A DNA stretch of 64,000 bases, taken from NCBI RefSeq assembly GCF_003598715.1, contig NZ_QZFU01000036.1, forward strand, positions 248,001-312,000, written 5' to 3'. The notes beneath the pieces were generated by a model. That model did no database searches. It had not been told where the DNA came from and was given only the letters and a program-made list of their open reading frames with translations. Shown here one piece after another: positions 16,497 through 24,445 of this stretch. A program made the position numbers and the translations under genes. Position 1 is the stretch's first letter, and every line of letters starts with the position of its first letter. This DNA is from Nocardia panacis (GTDB lineage: Bacteria; Actinomycetota; Actinomycetes; Mycobacteriales; Mycobacteriaceae).

Positions 16497-19400
16497 CTAC
16501 TGTGGTGCGCCTGCCGGCGATTCCGCCAGGGTGCGAGCGAGCTCGCGCAGACTCGGGGCGGTCAGCAGTTCGGAGATGGTCAGGTAGCGATCGTGGTCGC
16601 GGCGCAACCGATTACGAACATCGGCCGCCATGAGGGAGTCCAGGCCGAGACGGTCCATGGGTTGGCCCCGGTCCACCTCGTCCTCGGATATGCCCAGCAC
16701 GGCGGCGATTTGGGTGGCGAGGTAGTCGGTGAGTTCGGCTGCGGATACGGTGCCTGCCGGTGTCGCTGGTGTGGCGGTGCCCGATTCGGTCGATGTCGAA
16801 GCGGGCGCGGCGGTGACGATAGGAATCGACGTGCCCGCCCTGGTCGACTCGGTCACCGGCTTCGTCTCCGTATCCGGCGCTGCCGTCGTCCCCACGGGCG
16901 TGGCAGGCGCCGGCGGCGAACTCGGCTGCGGCGCCGGACTGCTCGCGTCCGCGGCGGCGGCGAGGGTGCGCGCCAGCTCGCGCAGACTCGGGGCGGTCAG
17001 CAGTTCGGAGATGGTCAGATAGCGATCGTGGTCGCGGCGCAACCGATTACGAACATCGGCCGCCATGAGGGAATCCAGGCCGAGACGATCCACGGGTTGA
17101 CTCGAATCCACCTCGTCCTCGGAAACCCCGAGGACACTGGCGATTTGGACGACGAGGTAGTCGGCCAGTTCATCCGGGGCGATGGCGGGCGCGGCGGGTT
17201 CGGGTGCGGGCGGCGCCGGCGGGCGAGCCTCGGCGGCGACCTGCTCCTGCTGCATGATCTCGCGCAGCAGGGGTGTGGCGGCGTCGGTGGGGTAGGCGGC
17301 GGCGAAGGCGGACCAATCGGCCGGAGCGAGGATGACGGTCGGACCCGGCGCGCGCAGCATCCGGTCGAACAGGGCCGGGGCGGCGGCGGAGCGGATGGCG
17401 AGCATGCCGGTGGGGCGCACGTCGCTGTCGCGCTGTTCGGAAAGTCTTGCGGCCAGACCTGTTTCGGTCCAGTAGCCCCAGATGACGGCGGTGGCGCTGC
17501 GGCCTCCGGCGCGCTCGTTGACGGCGAAGGCGTCGATGAAGGCATTGCCCGCCGTGTACCCGCCGAGCTGATAGCCGAGGCAGGTTCCGCTCAGCGACGC
17601 GGTGACGGAGGAGAACATGAGGAAGAAATCCAGCCGGTCGCCGCCGAATTGGCGGCTCAGCGCCCAACTGCCCGCGACCTTCGGCCGCAGCTCCCGATCG
17701 ATATCGGCCGCGTCGAGATCGGCGACCGAGGCCGGATTCAGCACCGCCGCGGCATGAATGATGCCCGCGACGGCGGGCCTACCGCGCCGGGCCAGTCCGG
17801 CGCGCACGGCGGCGAGCGCGGCCTCGTCGGCGACATCGACCGCCGCGTACTCGACGATGGCGGCCGAACGCAGCCGCCGCAGGCAGGCGGCGCGGTCGTC
17901 GGAGCCGCGCTCCGGGTCGACCTCGCTGCGGCCGAGCACCATCAGGTGGCGCGCCCCGCGCTCGATCAACCATTCCGAGGCCAGTGCGCCGACACCGCTG
18001 AGCCCGCCCGTGACCAAGTAGGTGGCATCCGGGCGCAGCGCGGTCACGGCCGCGCCCGCGCGCGGCACCTCCAGCACGAGTTTGCCGGTGTGTCCGCCGT
18101 GTCGCATGAGCGCGAACGCGTCGGCGGCATCCTCGGGCGGGAAGACCCGATACGGCAGCGGGGTCAGCTTGCCCTGGGCGATGAGGTCGGTGACGGTGGA
18201 CAGCAGCGCCCCGACCCTGGCGGGCAGATCGGCGGCCATCGCGATGAGTTGGACATGGTGGTAGCTGCGGCCGCGCGCGAGCAGGTTCATCGGCAGCGGA
18301 CGTCCGCTGTCCACATCCATGATGGTGACGTCCACGAAGCGGCCGTGCGGATTGAGCAGGGCGAAATTGGCGTCGAGGGCGTCGCCCGCCAGGGTGTTGA
18401 GGATGACGTCGATGCCGCCGCGCCCATCGGTGCCCGGTGCGCGGAACCGATCGGCGAAGTCCAGGGTGCGCGAGTCGGCGACGTGTTCGATTCCCCACTG
18501 CCGCAACATGTTTCGCTTGGCCTCGCTACCGGCGGTCGCGTAGATGGTGGCGCCGATCCAGCGGGCGATGGCGATGGCGGCCATCCCGAGTCCGCCGGTG
18601 GCGGAATGGATCAGCACCCGCTCGCCCGCCCGCAGTTGACCCAGTTCGACCAGCGCGTAGTACGCGGTCGCGTAGGCGATGGGCAGCGCCGCCCCGGCGG
18701 CGGGCTCCATCCCGTGCGGCATGGGCACGGCCAGATTCTGATCGACGACCACGTGCGAACCCATCAGTCCCGGCGCCATCGCCAGCACCCGGTCGCCGAC
18801 GGCGAACCGTTCCGCGCCGGGACCGAGCGCCGCGACGGTGCCCGCGCACTCCCAGCCCACTCGGGTGTCGGGGTCGAGTCCGGTGAGGGCGAGGATGTCG
18901 TGGAAGTTGATGCCGGTGTGGCTGACGGCGATCTCGATCTGCCCCTGAGCGGGCGCCTCGCGCGTACTCGCGGTCCACTCGAGGCGATCGATACCGTGAT
19001 CGGTGCGCAGTCGAACGGCTCCGGACCTCGCGGCGGCGGGTTCCCCCGGCGCGGATTCGGGTTGCCGGATCAGTCGCGGCGCCAACCACTGCCCGCCGCG
19101 CAGCGCGAGCCGGTCCTCGGCCGCGGCCGAACGCAGTACGGCGGTGAGGTGATTCGCTTCGGCGGCGGGATCGTCGGAGTCCGGATCGAGGTCGACGAGC
19201 ACCACCCGGCGCCCCTCCTCGCGACTGGCGACCGGGGCCATTCCCCACAGCGCGGCCTGCCACGGTGCGGGGCAGGTGTCCTCGGGTCGCGCCGCGCACG
19301 CACCGCGCGTCACCACGTAGAGCGCGGTGGCATCGCTATGTCGGGCGAGGTCGGCGAAGCGGGTGCACAGATCGGTGGCGATCCACTGGATCTCGCGGGC

Positions 19401-22400
19401 CGATGCGTCGGGGTCGGTGTGCGCGGACAGCGCGGCGAGCACCATGATCGCGCGCGGCGCCTGTGCGGGCATACTCGCCGGATCGGCCGTCTCCACGGCA
19501 TATCCGGCGCTCAGCAGCCGCGCCGCCAACTGGTCGTCCAGTGCGGTCGCGCCACGCATCAGCAGGACCGTGCCACCGGCGCGGTCGGGTGCGGGCAGTT
19601 GGATCTCGCGCCACACCACCGTATGCGCGGCGAGGGCGCTATCGGGCGTCGGGGACGACTCGATATACGGCGAGGCGGCCGAGATCGTGACGCCGTCGGA
19701 CGGCACGGTCCACACTGGACCGTGCTGCAGCAGTCCGCTCGTGGGTGCACCGGTCGGCATCGGTCCGAACGCGGCGGACATGGGCATGATCAATCCGGGG
19801 GCCAATCCTGACGTGGTCGCCCCCGCCTCCGAGCCGGGCATGGTCGAAACAGCTTGCCGCCCGGCCTCGCTCGCGAGGTCCTGATCCTGCGGTATCGGAA
19901 CCGCGCGCACACCATCGAATTCGGCGAGCACGACACCGCGCGCGTCGAGCACGGTGATATCGGCCGCGAGCAGATCGGCATCGGCCTCGCGCTGCCTGAT
20001 GTAGCACTCCAACCTTCCCTCGCCCGCCGGACGGTACAGCGCCAGCCGATCGATACCGGCCAACACCACACCGCGCTGCTCCGGCAGATCCATCGCCGGA
20101 ATCAAAGCGGTCTGCAGGCAGGCGTCCAGCAGCGCCGGATGCCATCCGGCGTCCGCGCCCATGCCACGCACGAAAGCAATGGTTTCCGCTGTCCCGCGCC
20201 GGAATTCGGCGAGGCGTCGGAAGGCGCCGAACCATTCGTTGCCGCGGGCGGCGAGCGCGCGATAGAACTCCTCGCCCGCATGCCATTCGGTGCATCGGGC
20301 GCGCGCCTGCGCGTCCGCATCGGGTCCCGGCGCGGACGGCTGCCCGGAGACGACGGCGCGCGCGTAGCCGCGATCGTCGCCTTCGCGGCCGATACTCAAT
20401 GCCCAGATCTGTCCATTGCCCGCCGCGGCCTTGGGTTCGGCGACGACCCGCAGGTGCGGTTCGCCCGCGATCGGCATCATGCGGTCGAAACGGATGTCGC
20501 GCAGCGAGAATCGTTCGGAGCCGATGATCTCGCGCGCCGCACCCAGCGCCGCGGCGATATATCCCGTGCCCGCCACGACCGACTCCCCGGCGACCCGGTG
20601 ATCGGTGACGTAGTCCGCGGCGGGACCGAACGAGTGCCGGTACTCGCGCTGCTCGGCCACCGCTGCCTCCCGCGCGGGTGTCGTCGGATCCGGTTCGGGC
20701 CACGGACAATTCGGCGACTGATGCCAGTATCGTTTGCGTTGCCACGGATGGTGCGGCAGTTCCGTGCTCGCGGTGACATCGTCGTAGACCCGATCCCAGG
20801 CGATATCGCAGCCCGCCGCGTACAGCGCGCCCAGCGAGTCGAACAGCACCGCGCGCTCGGGCTTGCCGCGTCGCATCGAGGCCAGGGCGGTCACGGCCGC
20901 GCCGGCGGCGGCGGCCGTTTCCTCGATGGAGGTGGTCAACAACGGGTGCGGCGACATCTGGAGGAAGACGGTGCGTTCCGCCGTCATGAGCGCGGCCAGG
21001 GCCGGGCCGAGGCGCACCGGTTCGCGGACATTGTGCCACCAGTAGTCGGTATCGAGTTCGGCGCCGGTCAGCGGGGCCACTGTCACGGTCGAGAACATCG
21101 GCACGACAGCGGGTTTCGGCGTCGGCGCGGCCAGTCCGGCCAGGAACGACTCGCGGGCGGGCTCCACCAGCGGACTGTGCGCGGCGTAGTCGTTGCGGAT
21201 GCGCAGGCAGTCGATGCCGCGCGCCACGCAGGCCCGCTCGAGCTTGTCCAGTTCGGCAGGCTCGCCGGAGACCACCACCGAACTCGGGCTGCTCTCCACG
21301 GCGATATAGGCGTCGATCCCGTTCTGCCGCAGGAATTCCGCCGTCTCCTCGGCCGAGAGCGGCAGCCGCGCCATCACGCCGGGCGGGCAGGATTTGGTGA
21401 GCAGTTCGGCGCGGCGGCAGATCAGCGCGCCCGCCTCGGCGATGCTCAGCGCGCCCGAGGCGCACGCCGCCGCGATCTCGCCCTGACTCTGCCCGAGCAC
21501 GGTATCGGGTTCGACTCCCCAGGCGCGCCAGGTGCGCGAGAGCGCCACTGCCAGCGCCCACAGCGCGGGTTGCACCAATCCGGTGCGCTCGAGCCAGGTT
21601 TCGTCACCGCTCTCGATCGCCGATACCAGCGACCAGCCCAGGTGGGTCCGCAGCGGCTCGTCGCATTCGTCGAGCGCGGCGCGGAAGGGTTCGCACCAGG
21701 TGAGCAATTCCCTTCCGGCGCCTGCGGATTGCGCGCCCTGACCGGGAAAGACGAAGACCACCTTGGGTCGGATGTGCACCGCGCCCGCGCTCGCCCGCAC
21801 CGCGCGGGTCGGCGCGCCGTCGAGGTAGGCGCTCAGGTCTTCCGACAGGCCCGACGCGGTGTCGGCGACGACGGCGGCCCGATGCTCCCAGTGCCTGCGC
21901 TTGGTCGCCGCGCCCGCGCAAAGCCGTCCGATATCGACACCCGGTTCGGTGAGCCGCAGCCGATACGCCTCGGTGAGTTCGCGCAGCGCGGCCTTGGACC
22001 GCGCCGAGATGGTCAGAATCTCGGCGCGGCCGGTCGGCGCGGCAGGCTCCTCGCGCGGCGGCGCGGTGCGCAGGACCAAATGCACGCCGGTGCCGGACGC
22101 GCCGAGCGAGTTGACACCCGCGAGCACCGGCTCGTCGGCGGCGGCCAAGGCGACGGTTTGGGGAACCAGCGCGATCGGCGCGGTGTCCCAGTCGATGCTC
22201 GGCGTCGGCCGGTGTTGGTGCAGACTGCGCGGCATCATCCGGTTCTCCAGGCACAGCACGCTTTTCACCAGTCCGACCACGCCCGCGGCGGCCTCGGCGT
22301 GCCCGAGGTTGGCCTTGACCGAGCTGACCAGACAGCGCTGCGCCGTCTCCGGCCTCGGGTCGAGCGCGCCCGTCAGCGCCGTCAATTCGGCGGTGTCGCC

Positions 22401-23375
22401 CGCGCGGGTTCCGGTGCCGTGCGCCTCGACGAAGCGGATCTCGGCGGGGTCGATGCCCGCATCGCGGAAGGCGCGCCGCATGGTGCGCTCCAGCGCGGTG
22501 GCGCTCGGCGCGAGAATGCCCTGCCCGGTGAAGCCGACATGCCCGCACGCGCCGCCGAGGATGACGGCCCGGATGCGATCCCCATCGGCCACGGCCTGCG
22601 GCAGCGGCTTCAACATCACCAGGCCAACAGCCTCGCCGCGGCCGTAGCCGTCGGCGGCCGCGTCACCGAATTTGCAGCGCCCGTCCGGAGAATGCGCGCC
22701 GCCCCCGGAGAAGGCCACCGTGTGATACGGCGAGAGCAGCACGTTGCTGCCGCCCGCCAGCGCCATTTCGCACTCGCCCGCCCGTAGGCTCTGCACGGCC
22801 AGATAGACGCTGAGCAGCGCCGAGGAGCAGGCCGCGTCCACCGTCAGCGCGGGGCCGGAGAAGTCGAAGGCGTAGGACAGTCGGCCCGACATGAAGCTGA
22901 GGGTGCCGCCGGTCTCGGTGTAGATGTCGACATCCTCGAGATCCCAGATCTGCCTGGTCCAGTAGTCGTTGTAGGCGCTGCCGATGAAGACGCCGATCGG
23001 CGCGGGACCCGTCGCGCGCGGAACCAGGCCCGCGTCCTCGAGGCATTCGTGGCCCACCTCGAGCAGCATCCGCAATTGCGGATCCATTCGGTGCGCCTCG
23101 CGGGCGGAGATGCCGAAGAACGGGGCGTCGAAGGCGGTCAGGTCGCCCAGGTAGCCGCCGCGGCTGGAGCGGATCCGGCCGGGGGTCTGCCCGTCGCCCT
23201 CCAACTGGTGCAGCCACTCGCGGTCCGGTGGCGCGTCGCCGACCGCGTCGCCGCCCGCGATCAGCAGATCCCACAGCGCCCCGGTGCTCGAGCGGTGTCC
23301 GAACCGGCCTGCCATCCCGATGATCGCTATGGCCCGAGAATCCTGATCCGCGGTCGGTGAAGTCTCCATTGCCAT
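16497..23375 (-). CDS. Single-module highly reducing type I polyketide synthase (KS-AT-DH-ER-KR-ACP-ACP)
   Basis: This 2292-residue PKS has, in order: KS (about 13-435; Cys183 in DAACSS, His319, His359), AT (about 535-835; GQSQGE with Ser630 and YAAH at 730-733, pointing to methylmalonyl-CoA), DH (about 905-1165; His926, Asp1084), structural KR half (about 1245-1440), ER (about 1455-1772; NADPH motif HSATGGLG), KR (about 1784-1985; TGGLSGVG, Tyr1940), and two ACPs with phosphopantetheine serines at about 2102 and 2247 in GLDSLMA. There is no loading domain and no thioesterase, so the chain start and release need other proteins. A fully reducing set implies a saturated, probably methyl-branched chain. 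Two ATGs (23375, 23369) follow AGGTGG. DH motif HxxxGxxxxP has Ala in place of Pro. Confidence 0.93.
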   Translation of the reverse strand: MAMETSPTADQDSRAIAIIGMAGRFGHRSSTGALWDLLIAGGDAVGDAPPDREWLHQLEGDGQTPGRIRSSRGGYLGDLTAFDAPFFGISAREAHRMDPQLRMLLEVGHECLEDAGLVPRATGPAPIGVFIGSAYNDYWTRQIWDLEDVDIYTETGGTLSFMSGRLSYAFDFSGPALTVDAACSSALLSVYLAVQSLRAGECEMALAGGSNVLLSPYHTVAFSGGGAHSPDGRCKFGDAAADGYGRGEAVGLVMLKPLPQAVADGDRIRAVILGGACGHVGFTGQGILAPSATALERTMRRAFRDAGIDPAEIRFVEAHGTGTRAGDTAELTALTGALDPRPETAQRCLVSSVKANLGHAEAAAGVVGLVKSVLCLENRMMPRSLHQHRPTPSIDWDTAPIALVPQTVALAAADEPVLAGVNSLGASGTGVHLVLRTAPPREEPAAPTGRAEILTISARSKAALRELTEAYRLRLTEPGVDIGRLCAGAATKRRHWEHRAAVVADTASGLSEDLSAYLDGAPTRAVRASAGAVHIRPKVVFVFPGQGAQSAGAGRELLTWCEPFRAALDECDEPLRTHLGWSLVSAIESGDETWLERTGLVQPALWALAVALSRTWRAWGVEPDTVLGQSQGEIAAACASGALSIAEAGALICRRAELLTKSCPPGVMARLPLSAEETAEFLRQNGIDAYIAVESSPSSVVVSGEPAELDKLERACVARGIDCLRIRNDYAAHSPLVEPARESFLAGLAAPTPKPAVVPMFSTVTVAPLTGAELDTDYWWHNVREPVRLGPALAALMTAERTVFLQMSPHPLLTTSIEETAAAAGAAVTALASMRRGKPERAVLFDSLGALYAAGCDIAWDRVYDDVTASTELPHHPWQRKRYWHQSPNCPWPEPDPTTPAREAAVAEQREYRHSFGPAADYVTDHRVAGESVVAGTGYIAAALGAAREIIGSERFSLRDIRFDRMMPIAGEPHLRVVAEPKAAAGNGQIWALSIGREGDDRGYARAVVSGQPSAPGPDADAQARARCTEWHAGEEFYRALAARGNEWFGAFRRLAEFRRGTAETIAFVRGMGADAGWHPALLDACLQTALIPAMDLPEQRGVVLAGIDRLALYRPAGEGRLECYIRQREADADLLAADITVLDARGVVLAEFDGVRAVPIPQDQDLASEAGRQAVSTMPGSEAGATTSGLAPGLIMPMSAAFGPMPTGAPTSGLLQHGPVWTVPSDGVTISAASPYIESSPTPDSALAAHTVVWREIQLPAPDRAGGTVLLMRGATALDDQLAARLLSAGYAVETADPASMPAQAPRAIMVLAALSAHTDPDASAREIQWIATDLCTRFADLARHSDATALYVVTRGACAARPEDTCPAPWQAALWGMAPVASREEGRRVVLVDLDPDSDDPAAEANHLTAVLRSAAAEDRLALRGGQWLAPRLIRQPESAPGEPAAARSGAVRLRTDHGIDRLEWTASTREAPAQGQIEIAVSHTGINFHDILALTGLDPDTRVGWECAGTVAALGPGAERFAVGDRVLAMAPGLMGSHVVVDQNLAVPMPHGMEPAAGAALPIAYATAYYALVELGQLRAGERVLIHSATGGLGMAAIAIARWIGATIYATAGSEAKRNMLRQWGIEHVADSRTLDFADRFRAPGTDGRGGIDVILNTLAGDALDANFALLNPHGRFVDVTIMDVDSGRPLPMNLLARGRSYHHVQLIAMAADLPARVGALLSTVTDLIAQGKLTPLPYRVFPPEDAADAFALMRHGGHTGKLVLEVPRAGAAVTALRPDATYLVTGGLSGVGALASEWLIERGARHLMVLGRSEVDPERGSDDRAACLRRLRSAAIVEYAAVDVADEAALAAVRAGLARRGRPAVAGIIHAAAVLNPASVADLDAADIDRELRPKVAGSWALSRQFGGDRLDFFLMFSSVTASLSGTCLGYQLGGYTAGNAFIDAFAVNERAGGRSATAVIWGYWTETGLAARLSEQRDSDVRPTGMLAIRSAAAPALFDRMLRAPGPTVILAPADWSAFAAAYPTDAATPLLREIMQQEQVAAEARPPAPPAPEPAAPAIAPDELADYLVVQIASVLGVSEDEVDSSQPVDRLGLDSLMAADVRNRLRRDHDRYLTISELLTAPSLRELARTLAAAADASSPAPQPSSPPAPATPVGTTAAPDTETKPVTESTRAGTSIPIVTAAPASTSTESGTATPATPAGTVSAAELTDYLATQIAAVLGISEDEVDRGQPMDRLGLDSLMAADVRNRLRRDHDRYLTISELLTAPSLRELARTLAESPAGAPQ
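16531..17105 (-). repeat. Direct repeat encoding the tandem ACP domains
   Basis: Bases 16531-16670 and 16966-17105 are nearly identical, differing at only scattered positions, with a period of exactly 435 bp (145 codons). They encode the second halves of the two ACPs (GLDSLMAADVRNRLRRDHDR in both). The first halves and the Ala/Pro/Thr-rich linker between them have diverged more. The pattern suggests recent duplication or gene conversion. Confidence 0.9.
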
Positions 23376-23582
23376 ACCACCTGTAGGGGAGATCGTCGAA
23401 TTTGATACAGGACATATGCCAGAATGAGCACCCGTGTCATTGCGATATCAGCCGAATCGACTCGCCGTGCGAAATTAATATACCGCCGACTCCGGGACCG
23501 GGCAGACTCGATTCCGAACGGAAACAAGAACCTGCCGACCCTTACTTCCGGATATTAATTTTCGCGACACGGGAGGCATCCG

Positions 23583-24158
23583 ATGGCGAATGCGCGTTTC
23601 GGTCCGGCTCGATTCCGCGATCTCGGTCCGGTGAACTGGCTGCTGTGGCGATATCTGTCGCGTCGATTCGGTTGCGCGGATGTGCACGTATTCAGCACAT
23701 TGGGGCGAACCGGCCGCCTCTTCCGGGGTTGGTTGCACTACTCGCTGTGCCTGATGCCATTCGGGCGACTTCCCCGCTACGAGGCCGAACTGGTCATCCT
23801 GCGCATCGCGCACCTGCGCGCGAGCGCCTACGAGATGGCGCAGCACAGCCGCATCGGCGCGGCCGTCGGTGTCACGCCCTCGGTGCTGGATCGCGTGCGG
23901 GCGGGACCGGATGCCGAGGGGTGGCCGGAGCGAATTCGCGCGCTGCTCACCGCAACCGACGAACTGGCGCGCACCCGTGACCTCTCCGACCAGACCTGGG
24001 AACGACTGGCACGATGGTATGACCAACGACTGCTCATCGAGATCGTGTTGCTCGTCAACCAGTACGAGGGGATGGCCGCGACGCTGGCCGCCCTGCGCGT
24101 CCCGCTCGATCTCTTCGACCGCCCACGCCGAGTCGGAGAATACCCGGCTACCCGATGA
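23583..24158 (+). CDS. Carboxymuconolactone decarboxylase-family protein
   Basis: This 191-residue helical protein of the CMD/AhpD superfamily has RYEAELVILRIAHLRASAYEMAQH (seen as ASAYEMAQHSRIG) and no CxxC pair. A similar architecture is encoded at 6451-7020. The ATG at 23583 follows GGGAGG. It diverges from the PKS gene over 207 bp, so the two may share control. In several actinobacterial clusters such proteins accompany polyketide genes, but I cannot assign a reaction. Confidence 0.8.
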   Translation: MANARFGPARFRDLGPVNWLLWRYLSRRFGCADVHVFSTLGRTGRLFRGWLHYSLCLMPFGRLPRYEAELVILRIAHLRASAYEMAQHSRIGAAVGVTPSVLDRVRAGPDAEGWPERIRALLTATDELARTRDLSDQTWERLARWYDQRLLIEIVLLVNQYEGMAATLAALRVPLDLFDRPRRVGEYPATR

Positions 24159-24367
24159 AATTCACCGGGGTGATCGCCGAGTCGACGGAGTAGATTTATC
24201 TATTGGCGGGAGGGCATCGCGACAGATACCCAGCCCCGGCGATGCCACCGAACACGACTACGAAAATGCGCCGCGACGTCGGTTCGGAAGCAGTCGATGT
24301 TCTCCCGAAATACGTACCGTCCGACGAGTGATCGCGGGTCGCCGATGCCCTGCCGAGAAGGAGAACA

Positions 24368-24445
24368 GTGAAGTGTGACAGTGGTGCGAGAAATCCGCGC
24401 ACCGAAAAAGTATCTCGCCTAGCTCCCGCGACGACGACGCGGTGA
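24368..24445 (+). CDS. 25-codon leader ORF coupled to the Ser/Thr kinase gene
   Basis: A GTG at 24368 lies five bases after AAGGAG and opens a 25-residue basic ORF (starts MKCDSGARNP, ends TTTR). Its TGA (24443-24445) overlaps the GTG start of the kinase (24442) as GTGA. The kinase itself has no recognisable ribosome-binding site, so translation through this leader would deliver ribosomes to it. The peptide has no recognisable domain. It could be purely a coupling device or an attenuator-type leader. Confidence 0.55.
   Translation: MKCDSGARNPRTEKVSRLAPATTTR

Noticed and set aside
15177..19811. 1544-codon open frame on the plus strand opposite the PKS gene
   Set aside because: It lies antisense to clear PKS domains, reads as Arg/Gly/Gln-rich low-information sequence and results from high GC third positions.
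19854..22787. 977-codon open frame on the plus strand opposite KS/AT of the same PKS
   Set aside because: Same antisense artefact; no recognisable motifs, while the minus strand has full catalytic motifs.
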